The translations under genes were made by a program, and so were the position numbers. From positions 1 through 6,901 of the forward strand of contig JAEXXS010000181.1 of the NCBI GenBank assembly GCA_023451915.1: a stretch of 6,901 nt of DNA, given 5' to 3'. Positions within the stretch are counted from its first letter, which is position 1. Each line of letters begins with the position of its first letter. Source of the DNA: Pseudomonadota bacterium (GTDB lineage: Bacteria; Pseudomonadota; Alphaproteobacteria; Rhizobiales; Rhizobiaceae). Positions 1 to 6,538 of this stretch are shown in pieces. The notes under the pieces were generated by a model. That model saw nothing but the letters and a program-made list of their open reading frames with translations, was not told the origin of the DNA and did no database searches.

Positions 1-629
1 AGGAACGACAGACCGGCCACGAACAGGAAGGTGAAGCAGAAACGCAGGCCGAATTCCGCGATCAGCGGCGGCAGCGTATTCGGCAGGATTTCACGCCAGA
101 TCAGCCAGCCGAGACCTTCGCCACGCAGACGGGCGGTTTCGGCATATTCCAGCACATTGACGCCCTGCGCCACAATGCGCGCCAGACGGAACACGCGGGT
201 GGAATCGAGCAATGCGATGGTGATGATCAGCACCGGGAGAGAAGAGCCGAGCGCCTGAAGGATGACGAGCGCCGAAATGAGCACTGGAATGCACATGACG
301 GTATCGACGATGCGCGACAGGATCGTATCGACCCAGCCGCCGAAAATGGCAGCAAGGAAACCGAGAGGCACGCCGACGCTGAACGACAATAGCGATGCAG
401 CCAGTGAAACACCAATCGACATCTGCGCACCAAAGAGCAGGCGCGAGAGCATGTCGCGGCCATTCTGATCGAGACCGAACCAGAACTGCGCCGATGGCGG
501 ATCAAATGGCGCGCCGACAATATCTTCCTGACCATAAGGCGCGATCATTGGGCCAAACAGGAACATGAGCAGGCACAGCGTGACAATGGCGAGGCCGACC
601 CACGCCGTCAGGGGAATAGATTTCTTCAT
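1..629 (-). CDS. dppC: DppC-type peptide ABC transporter permease (3' end outside window)
   Basis: Inner-membrane permease subunit of a peptide/nickel-type ABC importer; it should pair with the DppB-like protein encoded just upstream to form the channel. Reading the minus strand from the ATG at 629-627 gives 209 uninterrupted codons to the window edge. The N-terminus is MKKSIPLTAWVGLAIV followed by a first membrane helix (about residues 9-30). The family signature FGLDQNGRDMLSRLLFGA lies at about 51-68, further hydrophobic helices follow, and the EAA loop (YAETARLRGEG...ILPNTLPPL) that docks on the ATPase is at about 162-189. Family members are usually 270-300 aa, so roughly 70-90 residues are missing to the left. 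The start is 5 nt after the dppB stop, with a GGTGAAG Shine-Dalgarno-like stretch overlapping the dppB end, so translation is probably coupled. The symbol denotes the family; the real substrate is unknown. Confidence 0.93.
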   Translation of the reverse strand, partial: MKKSIPLTAWVGLAIVTLCLLMFLFGPMIAPYGQEDIVGAPFDPPSAQFWFGLDQNGRDMLSRLLFGAQMSIGVSLAASLLSFSVGVPLGFLAAIFGGWVDTILSRIVDTVMCIPVLISALVILQALGSSLPVLIITIALLDSTRVFRLARIVAQGVNVLEYAETARLRGEGLGWLIWREILPNTLPPLIAEFGLRFCFTFLFVAGLSF

Positions 630-634
630 TGTCT

Positions 635-1582
635 TCACCGTGGGTGCCTCAGGCGCGGATTGAGCGCGATGGCAGCGACATCGGCGATGATATTGAGAAT
701 GACATAGGCCCCACCGAAGACGAGGGCCGCAGCCTGCACGAGCGGAAGGTCACGCTTGGAAACGGCGTCAACCATGAAGCGGCCAAGGCCATTATAGTTG
801 AAGACAGCTTCGACGAGCACCACGCCGGTGATGAGGTAGGCGATGTTGAACGCTACAACATTGACGATCGGCGCTGCCGCATTGGGCAAGGCGTGTTTGG
901 TCACAACGCGCTTGGTGCGCAGACCTTTCAGATAGGCTGTCTCGACATAGGCCTGATCCATAACCGACAAAACTGCGGTGCGGGTCATGCGCATCATCTG
1001 CGCAACGGTCACCAGGACGAGGGTCAGTGCGGGCAGGGCGGTTGCCTGAACCCATTCGAGGAATGTCATGCCTTCATAAGTGTCGGCAAGGCTCGGCAGA
1101 AGGTTGAAGCGGATCGACAGGAACAGGATCAGCAGCAGACCGAGGAAATATTCAGGCAGTGAAACAAAGGCGAGCGCCACAATATTCACGACGCGGTCGA
1201 AGATGCCGCCGCGCTTTACCGCTGTGACGAGGCCAAAGAGAATGGCGATAGGGACGCTGATCACCGCTGCAAAGGCTGCAAGCGCCATCGTATTCCAGAA
1301 CCGCGGCCAAAGGAGATCGGCCACCGGCTGCTGGTTGGCAAGCGAGGTGCCGAGGTCACCGGTCACGAAACCGGCCAGCCATGAGAAATAGCGTGCGAGG
1401 ACAGGTTGATTGAGGCCGAGGTTCTCGCGGAGCGTCGCAAGCGCTTCCGGCGTGGCATTCTGGCCGAGAATGGCTGAGGCCACGTCACCCGGCAGGATCT
1501 GCGTGCCGGCGAAAATCAACGCCGACACGAGGAACAGCGTGAGGATCCCGAGCCCCACACGCTTGGTAATGAGAACGAACAT
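635..1582 (-). CDS. dppB: DppB-type peptide ABC transporter permease
   Basis: Inner-membrane permease subunit, 315 aa, the usual length for DppB/OppB/GsiC-type proteins. It starts MFVLITKRVGLGILTLFLVSA, a typical first helix following a short cytoplasmic tail. The conserved LPGD (residues 30-33) opens the periplasmic segment, with LRENLGLNQPVLARY at about 51-65. Further helices follow at about 98-120, 133-157, 183-200, 238-260 and 283-305. The EAA loop ETAYLKGLRTKRVVTKHALPNA lies at about 214-235 and is the contact for the ATPase. The ATG at 1582-1580 directly abuts the TAA of the binding-protein gene (TAAATG), with a weak GGAAG upstream, so reinitiation or coupling is likely. Peptide specificity cannot be read from the permease; di- or oligopeptide uptake is the family default and nickel or opines are alternatives. 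Confidence 0.95.
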   Translation of the reverse strand: MFVLITKRVGLGILTLFLVSALIFAGTQILPGDVASAILGQNATPEALATLRENLGLNQPVLARYFSWLAGFVTGDLGTSLANQQPVADLLWPRFWNTMALAAFAAVISVPIAILFGLVTAVKRGGIFDRVVNIVALAFVSLPEYFLGLLLILFLSIRFNLLPSLADTYEGMTFLEWVQATALPALTLVLVTVAQMMRMTRTAVLSVMDQAYVETAYLKGLRTKRVVTKHALPNAAAPIVNVVAFNIAYLITGVVLVEAVFNYNGLGRFMVDAVSKRDLPLVQAAALVFGGAYVILNIIADVAAIALNPRLRHPR

Positions 1583-3160
1583 TTATGCTTCCAGCCAGAC
1601 TTTTTCGGCAAGGCGCGCACCCATCAGATTGAACATCGGATGCGTGGTCACGCCCTTGAGCTTTTTGGAGGTGGCGTCGAGATAGTCGCCGAACATTGGA
1701 ATAAGCGCGCCGCCATCATTGCTGATCATGGCTTGCAATTCGGCGTAGATTTCCTTGCGCTTGGCCTGATCAAGCATCGCACGGGCTTCAAGCAGCTTGG
1801 CGTCGAAATTGGCGCTCTTCCAATGCGTATCGTTTTGCGATGCGTTGGATGCGTAGGCGACCGACAGGGCCTGATCGGCAGTCGGGCGACCACCACGATA
1901 AGACATGCAGAACGGCGCTTTCATCCAGACATTGTCCCAATAGCCGTCAGCCGGTTCACGCTTGATATCGATCTCGATGCCCGACTTGGCGGCGGCGGTG
2001 CGGAAGATCGCAGCGGCATCGACAGCGCCCGTGAAGGCTGCATCGGAAGCGGACAGCTGGATTTTCAGCGAATCCAGGCCGGCCTGTTTCAGATAGAACT
2101 TGGCTTTTTCCGGGTCATAGGCGCGTTGCGGCAGTGCTGCGTCAAAGAACGGGTCGGTGCTCGGGATCGGGTTGTCGTTGCCGAGACGTCCATAGCCGCG
2201 CAAGGCGGTCTTGAGCATCTGTTCACGGTCGATGGCATGCTTGACGGCAAGACGGACATTGTTGTCGGTGAATGGTGCCTGCGTGCAATCCATCAGGAAG
2301 GAGAAGTGCTGGCCACCGGACGACTGGACGATGTTGAGGTTCGGATTGCGCTTCAACAGATCGACGGTCTTGAAGTCGAGCTGGTTGATGGCGTGCACCT
2401 GACCGGACATCATGGCGTTGGTACGGGCAGACACATCGTTGATAACGATGACTTCAACCGCATCGACCCATGCCGTGTTCGGCTTCCAATAGCTTTCATT
2501 GCGCGTGAAACGCGAACGCACGCCCGGCTGGAAACGCTCGAAAACGAAAGGTCCGGTGCCGACCGGCTTGTTGAAATCGGTCCAGTCTTTCGGAACGACG
2601 AGGAAGTGATAATCTGACAGGATGTAAGGCAGATCGGCATTGCCGCTCTTCAGCGTGATCTTGACCGTGCCAGCATCGACCTTGGCGACATCGGTGAATT
2701 CCGAGGCGAGCGAACGCGCGCCAGATGTGGTTTCGCCGCGATGAAGGTTGATCGAATAGATGACGTCGTCGGCGTCAAGCGTCTTGCCGTTATGGAAGGT
2801 CACGCCCTGACGAACCTTGAAGGTCCATTCCTTGGCGTCGGCTGACGGCTTCCAGCTTTCGAACAGTTCAGGCACAGCCTTGTTGTTGGCGTCGATTTCG
2901 ACAAGACCGTTCATCAGCATGTAGGCCTGATTGACCGGAACCCAGTCCTTCAGAAGGCGCGGATCAAAATTGTCGGTCGTGCTGCCGCCGCCGATGCCGA
3001 GCTTGAGCACTCCGCCTTTCTTTGGCGCGCCTTCGCCTGCCGCCGCAGCGGGCGAGGTGATCAGGCCGCTCATGCCGGTGATGCCCGCCAGACCGAGGCC
3101 GGCTGCGCCCGCCACGAAAGAACGACGCGTCAATTGAAACTGGCTTTTTTGCTCAGGCAT
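1583..3160 (-). CDS. Tat-exported family 5 solute-binding protein of peptide ABC transporter
   Basis: Periplasmic binding protein (SBP_bac_5, DppA/OppA-like), 525 aa, which should capture the peptide-type ligand and deliver it to the DppB/DppC pair encoded downstream. The N-terminus carries a twin-arginine signal: TRRSFV at residues 11-16, a weakly hydrophobic Gly/Ala-rich core (17-36) and an Ala run at 38-41 suited to signal peptidase, so the mature protein would start near GEGAPKKGG. The domain shows family hallmarks: PELFESWKPSADAKEWTFKV, then RQGVTFHNGKTLDADDVIYS, then VGTGPFVFERFQPG, then LAVKHAIDREQML. The start ATG at 3160-3158 has AGGGG 6 nt upstream. It is the first gene of the minus-strand operon. 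A weak promoter match (AAGACA, 17 nt, TATGCT on the minus strand near 3269-3297) and a dyad at 3223-3238 lie upstream. The substrate is unproven. Confidence 0.94.
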   Translation of the reverse strand: MPEQKSQFQLTRRSFVAGAAGLGLAGITGMSGLITSPAAAAGEGAPKKGGVLKLGIGGGSTTDNFDPRLLKDWVPVNQAYMLMNGLVEIDANNKAVPELFESWKPSADAKEWTFKVRQGVTFHNGKTLDADDVIYSINLHRGETTSGARSLASEFTDVAKVDAGTVKITLKSGNADLPYILSDYHFLVVPKDWTDFNKPVGTGPFVFERFQPGVRSRFTRNESYWKPNTAWVDAVEVIVINDVSARTNAMMSGQVHAINQLDFKTVDLLKRNPNLNIVQSSGGQHFSFLMDCTQAPFTDNNVRLAVKHAIDREQMLKTALRGYGRLGNDNPIPSTDPFFDAALPQRAYDPEKAKFYLKQAGLDSLKIQLSASDAAFTGAVDAAAIFRTAAAKSGIEIDIKREPADGYWDNVWMKAPFCMSYRGGRPTADQALSVAYASNASQNDTHWKSANFDAKLLEARAMLDQAKRKEIYAELQAMISNDGGALIPMFGDYLDATSKKLKGVTTHPMFNLMGARLAEKVWLEA

Positions 3161-3222
3161 TCTGTACCCCTGTGTTTAAGTCATAGCTTATCGGCTTTTG
3201 CGGGTGGGGTAGCTTACTGTAG

Positions 3223-3238
3223 CCCTTATTTTCAAGGG
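3223..3238. promoter_or_regulatory. Small dyad CCCTT-N6-AAGGG upstream of the binding-protein gene
   Basis: CCCTTATTTTCAAGGG has 5-bp perfect arms around an AT-rich centre, about 63 bp upstream of the binding-protein start and between it and its weak upstream promoter match. The size and placement suit an operator or leader structure. Such short dyads arise by chance, so this is a pointer only. Confidence 0.25.
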
Positions 3239-3295
3239 TTGATGTCGGATTTCTGGGCATGACTTTTAAGCATACCCTCATGCGAAATGTGTGTC

Positions 3296-3301
3296 TTGGC
3301 A
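3296..3301 (+). promoter_or_regulatory. Possible -35 box for the small membrane protein gene
   Basis: TTGGCA matches the -35 consensus at five of six positions on the plus strand. The best -10 at a normal distance (TAAAGG, 16 nt later) is poor, so the promoter call is weak. It would give a leader of roughly 80 nt that contains the hairpin at 3341-3381. Confidence 0.25.
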
Positions 3302-3340
3302 TTTGCGCGAACAGGAATAAAGGAGCGTCCAACAGTACCG

Positions 3341-3381
3341 GCAGGGGCGTTTTTCCGTAGGGGAAGCTGTCCCTGCTTTTT
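3341..3381 (+). terminator. Terminator- or attenuator-like hairpin in the leader of the small membrane protein gene
   Basis: GCAGGG (3341-3346) pairs with CCCTGC (3371-3376), and the latter is directly followed by five T. The 24-nt interior can form an inner TTCC/GGAA stem. On the plus strand this looks like an intrinsic terminator placed only 28 nt before the ATG at 3410. It could end a short upstream RNA or act as an attenuator. The long loop weakens the case. Confidence 0.35.
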
Positions 3382-3409
3382 CAGATTTGGATGATCCTGG
3401 AGATCGAAA

Positions 3410-3676
3410 ATGGGTTTGCCGGATGTTATCGGCTTGGTGGGCGCGTTCTTTTACCTTCTTGGCTATGCGCTGATTCAATTGCGTATTTTTACCGTCGATG
3501 ATCCGGTCATTCCGCTGCTGAATGTGCTGGGCGGCGTCGCCCTGATCTATTCGCTTGCCTGGAATTTCAACCTCGGCTCCTTCATTTCGCAGGTTGCCTG
3601 GCTGGTCATCACCGTTTTCGGATATATCCGCTTCCGCATGGTGTCGCGCCGCCGCGCCGCACTCCCGCAGGAATGA
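3410..3676 (+). CDS. Small CBU_0592-like membrane protein
   Basis: An 88-aa integral membrane protein of unknown function resembling the CBU_0592 family. It has three predicted helices at about 4-24 (VIGLVGAFFYLLGYALI), 33-51 (VIPLLNVLGGVALIYSLAW) and 58-75 (FISQVAWLVITVFGYIRF), with a short RRR-rich cytoplasmic-type tail. The motifs YLLGYAL, a mid-protein NVLGG and a final W-containing helix ending in GYIRF are what I recall of that family, which has no assigned biochemical role. The start is supported by GGAG at 3399-3402, 7 nt before the ATG. It is divergent from the peptide transporter operon (249 bp between starts) and converges with the LysR gene, with only 24 bp between stops. I see no clear terminator in that gap. 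Presence of the gene is fairly sure; function is not known. Confidence 0.85.
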   Translation: MGLPDVIGLVGAFFYLLGYALIQLRIFTVDDPVIPLLNVLGGVALIYSLAWNFNLGSFISQVAWLVITVFGYIRFRMVSRRRAALPQE

Positions 3677-3700
3677 TGCGTTTCGCCGGTCCCATCATCT

Positions 3701-4597
3701 TTACGTGATCGGATCGGTTCCATTGCTTGCAATCAGCCAGTCGGCCACTTCCCGCACGATTTTGCGCTGGTGACGGTCGGCAGGTCGCATCAGATAGAAA
3801 TAGGCGTCCGACCGCATCATATGGTTGTGTACGGGCACCAAAGTCCCGCTCGCAAGCTGCTCCTTGATCAGCCATGTCCAGCCGAGCGTGATACCGATGC
3901 CTTGCGTTGCCGCGGCGACGCAAAGGCCGTAATCGCCAAGCCGCCATTCCAGCGCGCCGGGCGGCGGCGACAGTCGGGCATCGTGCCACCATTCCGGCCA
4001 TCCCTGCCACTCGCGCATCGTATCTTCGATAGCGAGCAGCACCGGCGCTTCCTGTTCCATGATGTTAGGTACACCCGGCGCTGATACCGGCACGACTTCC
4101 TCTCGACCGAGGACGGTCAGATTGACGCCGATGGGGCGTTCTTTGCGATAAAACAATGCAAGATCGAACTCATCGAGCCGCAAATGGGCGACGTCATCCG
4201 TCACGCGCAGCCGGATTTCGATGTCTGAAATTTCCGCTTTTAACTTGCCTATGCGCGAGAGAAACCACTGGTCGGCAATGCCGCGCGAACAGGCGATGGT
4301 GATCTGCCGGGGGCCGATCCACGCCCGAAGGCCATCTGTGACAGCGCTGAGGTCGCCAAGCAATCGGCTGACTTCCGAGGCATAACTTTCGCCGATAGCG
4401 GTCAGTTGTACGCCGACAGGCAGACGATTGAAGAGCTTTGAACCAATGAAAGCTTCCAGCTTGCCGATCTGTCGGCTGACGGCGCTCTGGGTCAGGCCCA
4501 GTTCCAGACCGGCGCGCGAGAAACTGCCAAGTCTGGCCGCGCTGTCGAAAACCACCAGCGCATTGAGCGGTGGCATGGATTGACGGCCAACTGCCAA
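3701..4597 (-). CDS. LysR-family transcriptional regulator, GcvA-like
   Basis: DNA-binding regulator of the LysR family. The winged HTH includes PPLNALVVFDSAARLGSFSRAG, then LGLTQSAVSRQIGKLE (about residues 33-48 from the start chosen here), followed by an effector-binding domain (about 90-285). PPLNAL and TQSAVSRQI are typical of the GcvA/AmpR branch. Start choice: the open frame reaches a TTG at 4636, but I favour the TTG at 4597-4595 because GGAG lies 8 nt upstream (4606-4609); this gives 298 aa. An ATG at 4576 would give 291 aa, starting MPPLNALVVF, but has no visible ribosome site. All share the stop at 3701. A good minus-strand promoter lies upstream (4714-4742). The target genes are unknown; the adjacent small membrane protein gene is convergent, so it is not the classical divergent target. 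Confidence 0.92.
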   Translation of the reverse strand: MAVGRQSMPPLNALVVFDSAARLGSFSRAGLELGLTQSAVSRQIGKLEAFIGSKLFNRLPVGVQLTAIGESYASEVSRLLGDLSAVTDGLRAWIGPRQITIACSRGIADQWFLSRIGKLKAEISDIEIRLRVTDDVAHLRLDEFDLALFYRKERPIGVNLTVLGREEVVPVSAPGVPNIMEQEAPVLLAIEDTMREWQGWPEWWHDARLSPPPGALEWRLGDYGLCVAAATQGIGITLGWTWLIKEQLASGTLVPVHNHMMRSDAYFYLMRPADRHQRKIVREVADWLIASNGTDPIT

Positions 4598-4689
4598 AGT
4601 TTTTTCTCCATTTCGACCCGGTATCACGTTCCACAAGTCTGCCCTGCCTGCGAAAATGCAGTCATTTTGACTTCAGTAAGGCCTTTAAG

Positions 4690-4707
4690 AATATCAGAAA
4701 AATATCA
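4690..4707. repeat. AATATCA direct repeat, possible LysR-type box
   Basis: AATATCA occurs at 4690-4696 and 4701-4707, an 11-bp period or about one helical turn. The same stretch reads ATAT-N7-ATAT (4691-4705), so it also satisfies the T-N11-A pattern of LysR boxes. It covers the expected transcription start of the LysR gene, a position suited to autorepression. The pattern is loose and common in AT-rich DNA. Confidence 0.35.
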
Positions 4708-4713
4708 AGAGGG

Positions 4714-4742
4714 CTTATACTCGGGGCCTCTGAACGGTTCAA
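4714..4742 (-). promoter_or_regulatory. Probable sigma-70 promoter of the LysR gene
   Basis: On the minus strand TTGAAC (4742-4737) and TATAAG (4719-4714) are separated by exactly 17 nt, matching -35 and -10 at four and five of six positions. Transcription would start near 4707, giving a leader of about 110 nt before the favoured TTG start. Confidence 0.55.
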
Positions 4743-4975
4743 CTACTTGGGCCAGGATTTACGCCGTTGTTAAATTTCAGCGGTCGCAGTTTTAAGAAGC
4801 AAGGATCCATTTCCAGTGCTCTCTAATCAAGCGGCCTGCTGATACGCTGAGTTCTCGCCAATTTACAACATTTTTCATAGTTGCGGAAATGTTTCGACAA
4901 ATGTGTCCACCTGAAAGCCGAATGTGAATTTATGCAGCTCAATCCTGAGCGTCCGGTGAGCGGATAATGTTGATG

Positions 4976-4991
4976 GCGCCTTTTAAGGCGC
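4976..4991. repeat. Perfect 7-bp-arm GC-rich inverted repeat beside the IS5 insertion
   Basis: GCGCCTTTTAAGGCGC is two 7-bp arms (GCGCCTT and AAGGCGC) around TT. It lies 19 bp left of the IS5 left end. There is no adjacent T run, so it is not an obvious terminator. It may be a cruciform-prone target feature or part of an older repeat. Confidence 0.5.
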
Positions 4992-5009
4992 TGTTCGAGC
5001 ATCAGTGCT

Positions 5010-5027
5010 AGCGCTCGTGGACAAAGG
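5010..5027 (+). repeat. IS5 left terminal inverted repeat
   Basis: AGCGCTCGTGGACAAAGG, an exact 18-bp inverted match to 5842-5859. The sequence diverges immediately inward, and the flanking bases outward also differ. The first A may belong to the TA target rather than to the element. Confidence 0.9.
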
Positions 5028-5858
5028 TTGGCTGCGGAATCGTTTTTTGATTCAAGGCTGCCATTTGGAGGCTGCTTTGGGCGAACGGAAAGGTTTGACA
5101 GACGAGGAATGGTCGGTAATCAGTCCGCTTCTACCTGCTGAAAGTGGGCGGGGATGCCGCCCTGCTCAGGACAATCGGCGTTATTTCGAAGGCATGCTGT
5201 GGATGGCGCGTACAGGCGCGCAATGGCGGCATCTGCCTGATGAATACGGCAAGTGGAACAGTGTCTTCCGCCGATATCAACGCTGGGTCGAGACCGGTGT
5301 TTTCGAGGCAATGCTTGAGACACTGGCCGAACTGGTGGAGCGGGATCGAAGTGCCGACATGATCGACAGTACCGTCGTCCGGGCACACCATTGTGCAGTC
5401 GGCATAAAAAGGGGACTCAAGAGACCGAGGCGCTTGGCCGATCGCGCGGCGGTTTCACAACCAAACTCCATGGCCGTTGCGATGCAAAAGGCCGACCGCT
5501 CGGCTTCGTCCTGACGCCCGGACAAACGCATGATACCCAAGGCTTCGCGCCGTTGTTCCGGATGATCTCCGACCAGATCGAGGCGTTCCTCGCCGACAAG
5601 GGGTACGACGCTGACGCCATTCGCGAAGAGATCGCCAGCGCCAATATCGAGGCCGTCATCCCGACAAAGAGCAACAGACGCCAACCAGTCCCGCACGACA
5701 AAGCAAAAAACAAATGGCGTAATCAGATCGAGCGCCTCTTCAACAAGCTCAAGAACTGGCGGCGCGTTGCGACGCGCTATGACAAGAACAAGGAAACCTA
5801 CCTCGGTTTCGTCGCAATCGCTGCAGTCAAACTATGGATACCCTTTGTCCACGAGCGC
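5011..5858 (+). mobile_element. IS5-family (IS427 group) insertion sequence, about 848 bp
   Basis: The ends match perfectly as inverted repeats: AGCGCTCGTGGACAAAGG at 5010-5027 and its reverse complement at 5842-5859. Because the outermost AGCGCT is itself palindromic, the exact border is uncertain by a few bases. I place it at GCGCTC...GAGCGC because this leaves TA (5009-5010) on the left, the usual IS427-group target dinucleotide, within a CTAG. The right flank starts TG instead of TA, so the target duplication is mutated or the flank was replaced. Between the ends is a two-frame DDE transposase on the plus strand. The size suits the 800-1000 bp range of the group. Confidence 0.88.
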
Positions 5859-5924
5859 TGGTCATTGTATTTTCAGATAATAGAATCTGCTTCACTTCTG
5901 ACTCGTGTTTTCTCTCTTTTGTAA
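5077..5924 (+). CDS. IS5-family transposase, two frames joined by -1 frameshift, with C-terminal read-through
   Basis: DDE transposase that would cut and join the IS ends. The first frame runs to the stop at 5512-5514 and carries LTDEEWSVISPLLP and ADMIDSTVVRAHHC. The second frame (open through 5391-5924) carries KKGTQETEALGRSRGGFTTKLH, TPGQTHDTQGF, ADKGYDAD and NQIERLFNKLKNWRRVATRYDK. A -1 slip at AAA-AGG (5406-5412) joins them as HCAVGIKKGTQE, the expected family sequence. I chose TTG 5077 because GGAGG (5067-5071) is 5 nt upstream; the frame is open back to 5005 but that would translate the terminal repeat. Catalytic D97, D174 and E219 are all present. The element itself encodes 261 residues and no stop; the frame then reads TGG and adds 21 flank-encoded residues, for 282 in all. 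The last 33 bp overlap the HTH gene on the other strand. Confidence 0.88.
5404..5416 (+). promoter_or_regulatory. Putative programmed -1 frameshift site in the IS5 transposase
   Basis: Codons ATA AAA AGG GGA in the first frame contain A-AAA-AGG (5406-5412). Slipping back one base after AAA gives AAG GGG ACT, i.e. KGT of the second frame, restoring the conserved IKKGTQE. Programmed frameshifting is known in IS427-group elements. AGG in the A-site is less ideal than AAG, so a fixed indel cannot be excluded from one copy. Confidence 0.65.
5842..5859 (-). repeat. IS5 right terminal inverted repeat
   Basis: CCTTTGTCCACGAGCGCT is the exact reverse complement of the left end at 5010-5027. It is translated as part of the transposase C-terminus (PFVHER), so the gene's stop must come from flanking DNA. 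Confidence 0.9.
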
Positions 5925-6245
5925 ATCAATAAAAGCTAGTAGATCGCCATATTTATAACGGATCGCTTTGCCCACTTTTCGATAAGGTAAGTTCTCAATG
6001 CCTTGGACCCGCCAGTTAGCAAGGGTCTTTGGACTTAAACCTAAAACACCAGCGGCTTGCTCAGACGTCAGCAGATGGTCAACCTCATAGTTTGTTGCGG
6101 GCTGGGGATGTTCTCGAGCACCGTCTGTCTGCGTCGTGAGAAAGCTTAATGACATATTGTATTTTCGAACAAGGTGCTCGGTGAGGTTGAGATAAAGCTG
6201 CTCAAGGCTAGGCTGCGCATTTTTGTCATCAGGCTTTTTCGCCAT
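5892..6245 (-). CDS. Small HTH (AlpA/excisionase-like, HTH_17 type) DNA-binding protein
   Basis: A 117-aa protein. Residues about 58-107 (LLTSEQAAGVLGLSPKTLANWRVQGIENLPYRKVGKAIRYKYGDLLAFI, described here as helix-turn-helix plus a beta wing) form a MerR-like winged HTH. The markers are SEQAAGVLGLS, TLANWR, and the wing KVGKAIRY followed by DLLAFI. Such proteins act as excisionases or regulators on phages, islands and integrative elements. The first 55 residues (hydrophilic, with LEQLYLNLTEHLVRKYN likely helical) match nothing I recognise and are longer than in minimal AlpA proteins. The ATG at 6245-6243 has no good ribosome site, only a weak GAG 9-11 nt upstream. The gene ends inside DNA that the IS5 transposase frame runs into. 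No integrase is visible nearby. AT-richer than the transporter genes, suggesting transfer. Confidence 0.82.
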   Translation of the reverse strand: MAKKPDDKNAQPSLEQLYLNLTEHLVRKYNMSLSFLTTQTDGAREHPQPATNYEVDHLLTSEQAAGVLGLSPKTLANWRVQGIENLPYRKVGKAIRYKYGDLLAFIDLQKRENTSQK

Positions 6246-6538
6246 TTATCTGAGCTCACATAACAATGGAGGGTGTCCGATTACGAAAGGCGACGGAACT
6301 TGTTGTTAACATAACCACATGAACAGTCGAGTTCGACAATGCAGAAATTGAGAAGCATTAATTGTAACGACGTGCGGCTCAGGTGGTTTCTGTGTGTTCC
6401 AGAACCTTTTTCCACAGGGATTTTATGCTGCTTGATAAGACAGTTTTGCCGAGCAGATTACGTGTAGCGAAAGTGATTGCTATTTGATTGCTAGCATCAA
6501 TATGGCGAAAACGAAAACTAGCTAAGTCATTGATTTTT
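6246..6538. other. Non-coding AT-rich stretch between HTH gene and tRNA 3' end
   Basis: About 290 bp abutting the 3' end of tRNA-Thr, with no defensible gene. A 61-codon minus-strand frame (6379-6564) begins inside the tRNA T-arm and shows no family features. A near-perfect dyad TTGATTGCTAGCATCAA (6484-6500, one extra T) is present but has no T run. The position directly after the tRNA 3' end is where an integrated island would begin. Confidence 0.5.

Larger units (their letters stand above)
4598..5010. other. Gene-poor AT-richer stretch between LysR gene and IS5 element
   Basis: About 410 bp with no ORF I would defend on either strand; the two plus-strand frames near 4570-4795 are antisense to or upstream of the LysR start and show no family features. 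The left part holds the LysR promoter and a direct repeat. The right part holds a GC-rich hairpin at 4976-4991 just before the insertion point. The sequence is visibly more AT-rich than the transporter genes, consistent with accessory or decayed DNA. Confidence 0.6.

Noticed and set aside
629..1162. Plus-strand open frame of 177 codons
   Set aside because: Antisense to the DppB permease; the His/Asp/Gly-rich composition is typical of a shadow frame.
1640..2617. Long plus-strand open frame (325 codons)
   Set aside because: It lies entirely antisense to the solute-binding protein gene, whose family motifs are clear, and its own translation shows no recognisable domain. It is a by-product of GC-rich codon usage.
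4194..4634. Minus-strand frame of 146 codons within the LysR gene
   Set aside because: It is an alternative frame of the LysR coding region, with no domain features of its own.
4570..4795. Two overlapping plus-strand frames upstream of the LysR gene
   Set aside because: They cover the LysR start, leader and promoter, overlap each other in different frames, and show no motif or ribosome site.
5120..5713. Several minus-strand frames across the IS5 element
   Set aside because: They are antisense to the transposase, whose DDE residues and conserved blocks are evident on the plus strand.
6484..6500. Dyad TTGATTGCTAGCATCAA as a terminator of the tRNA
   Set aside because: No T run follows on the minus strand and the symmetry has an extra base; it may be chance or a minor binding site.
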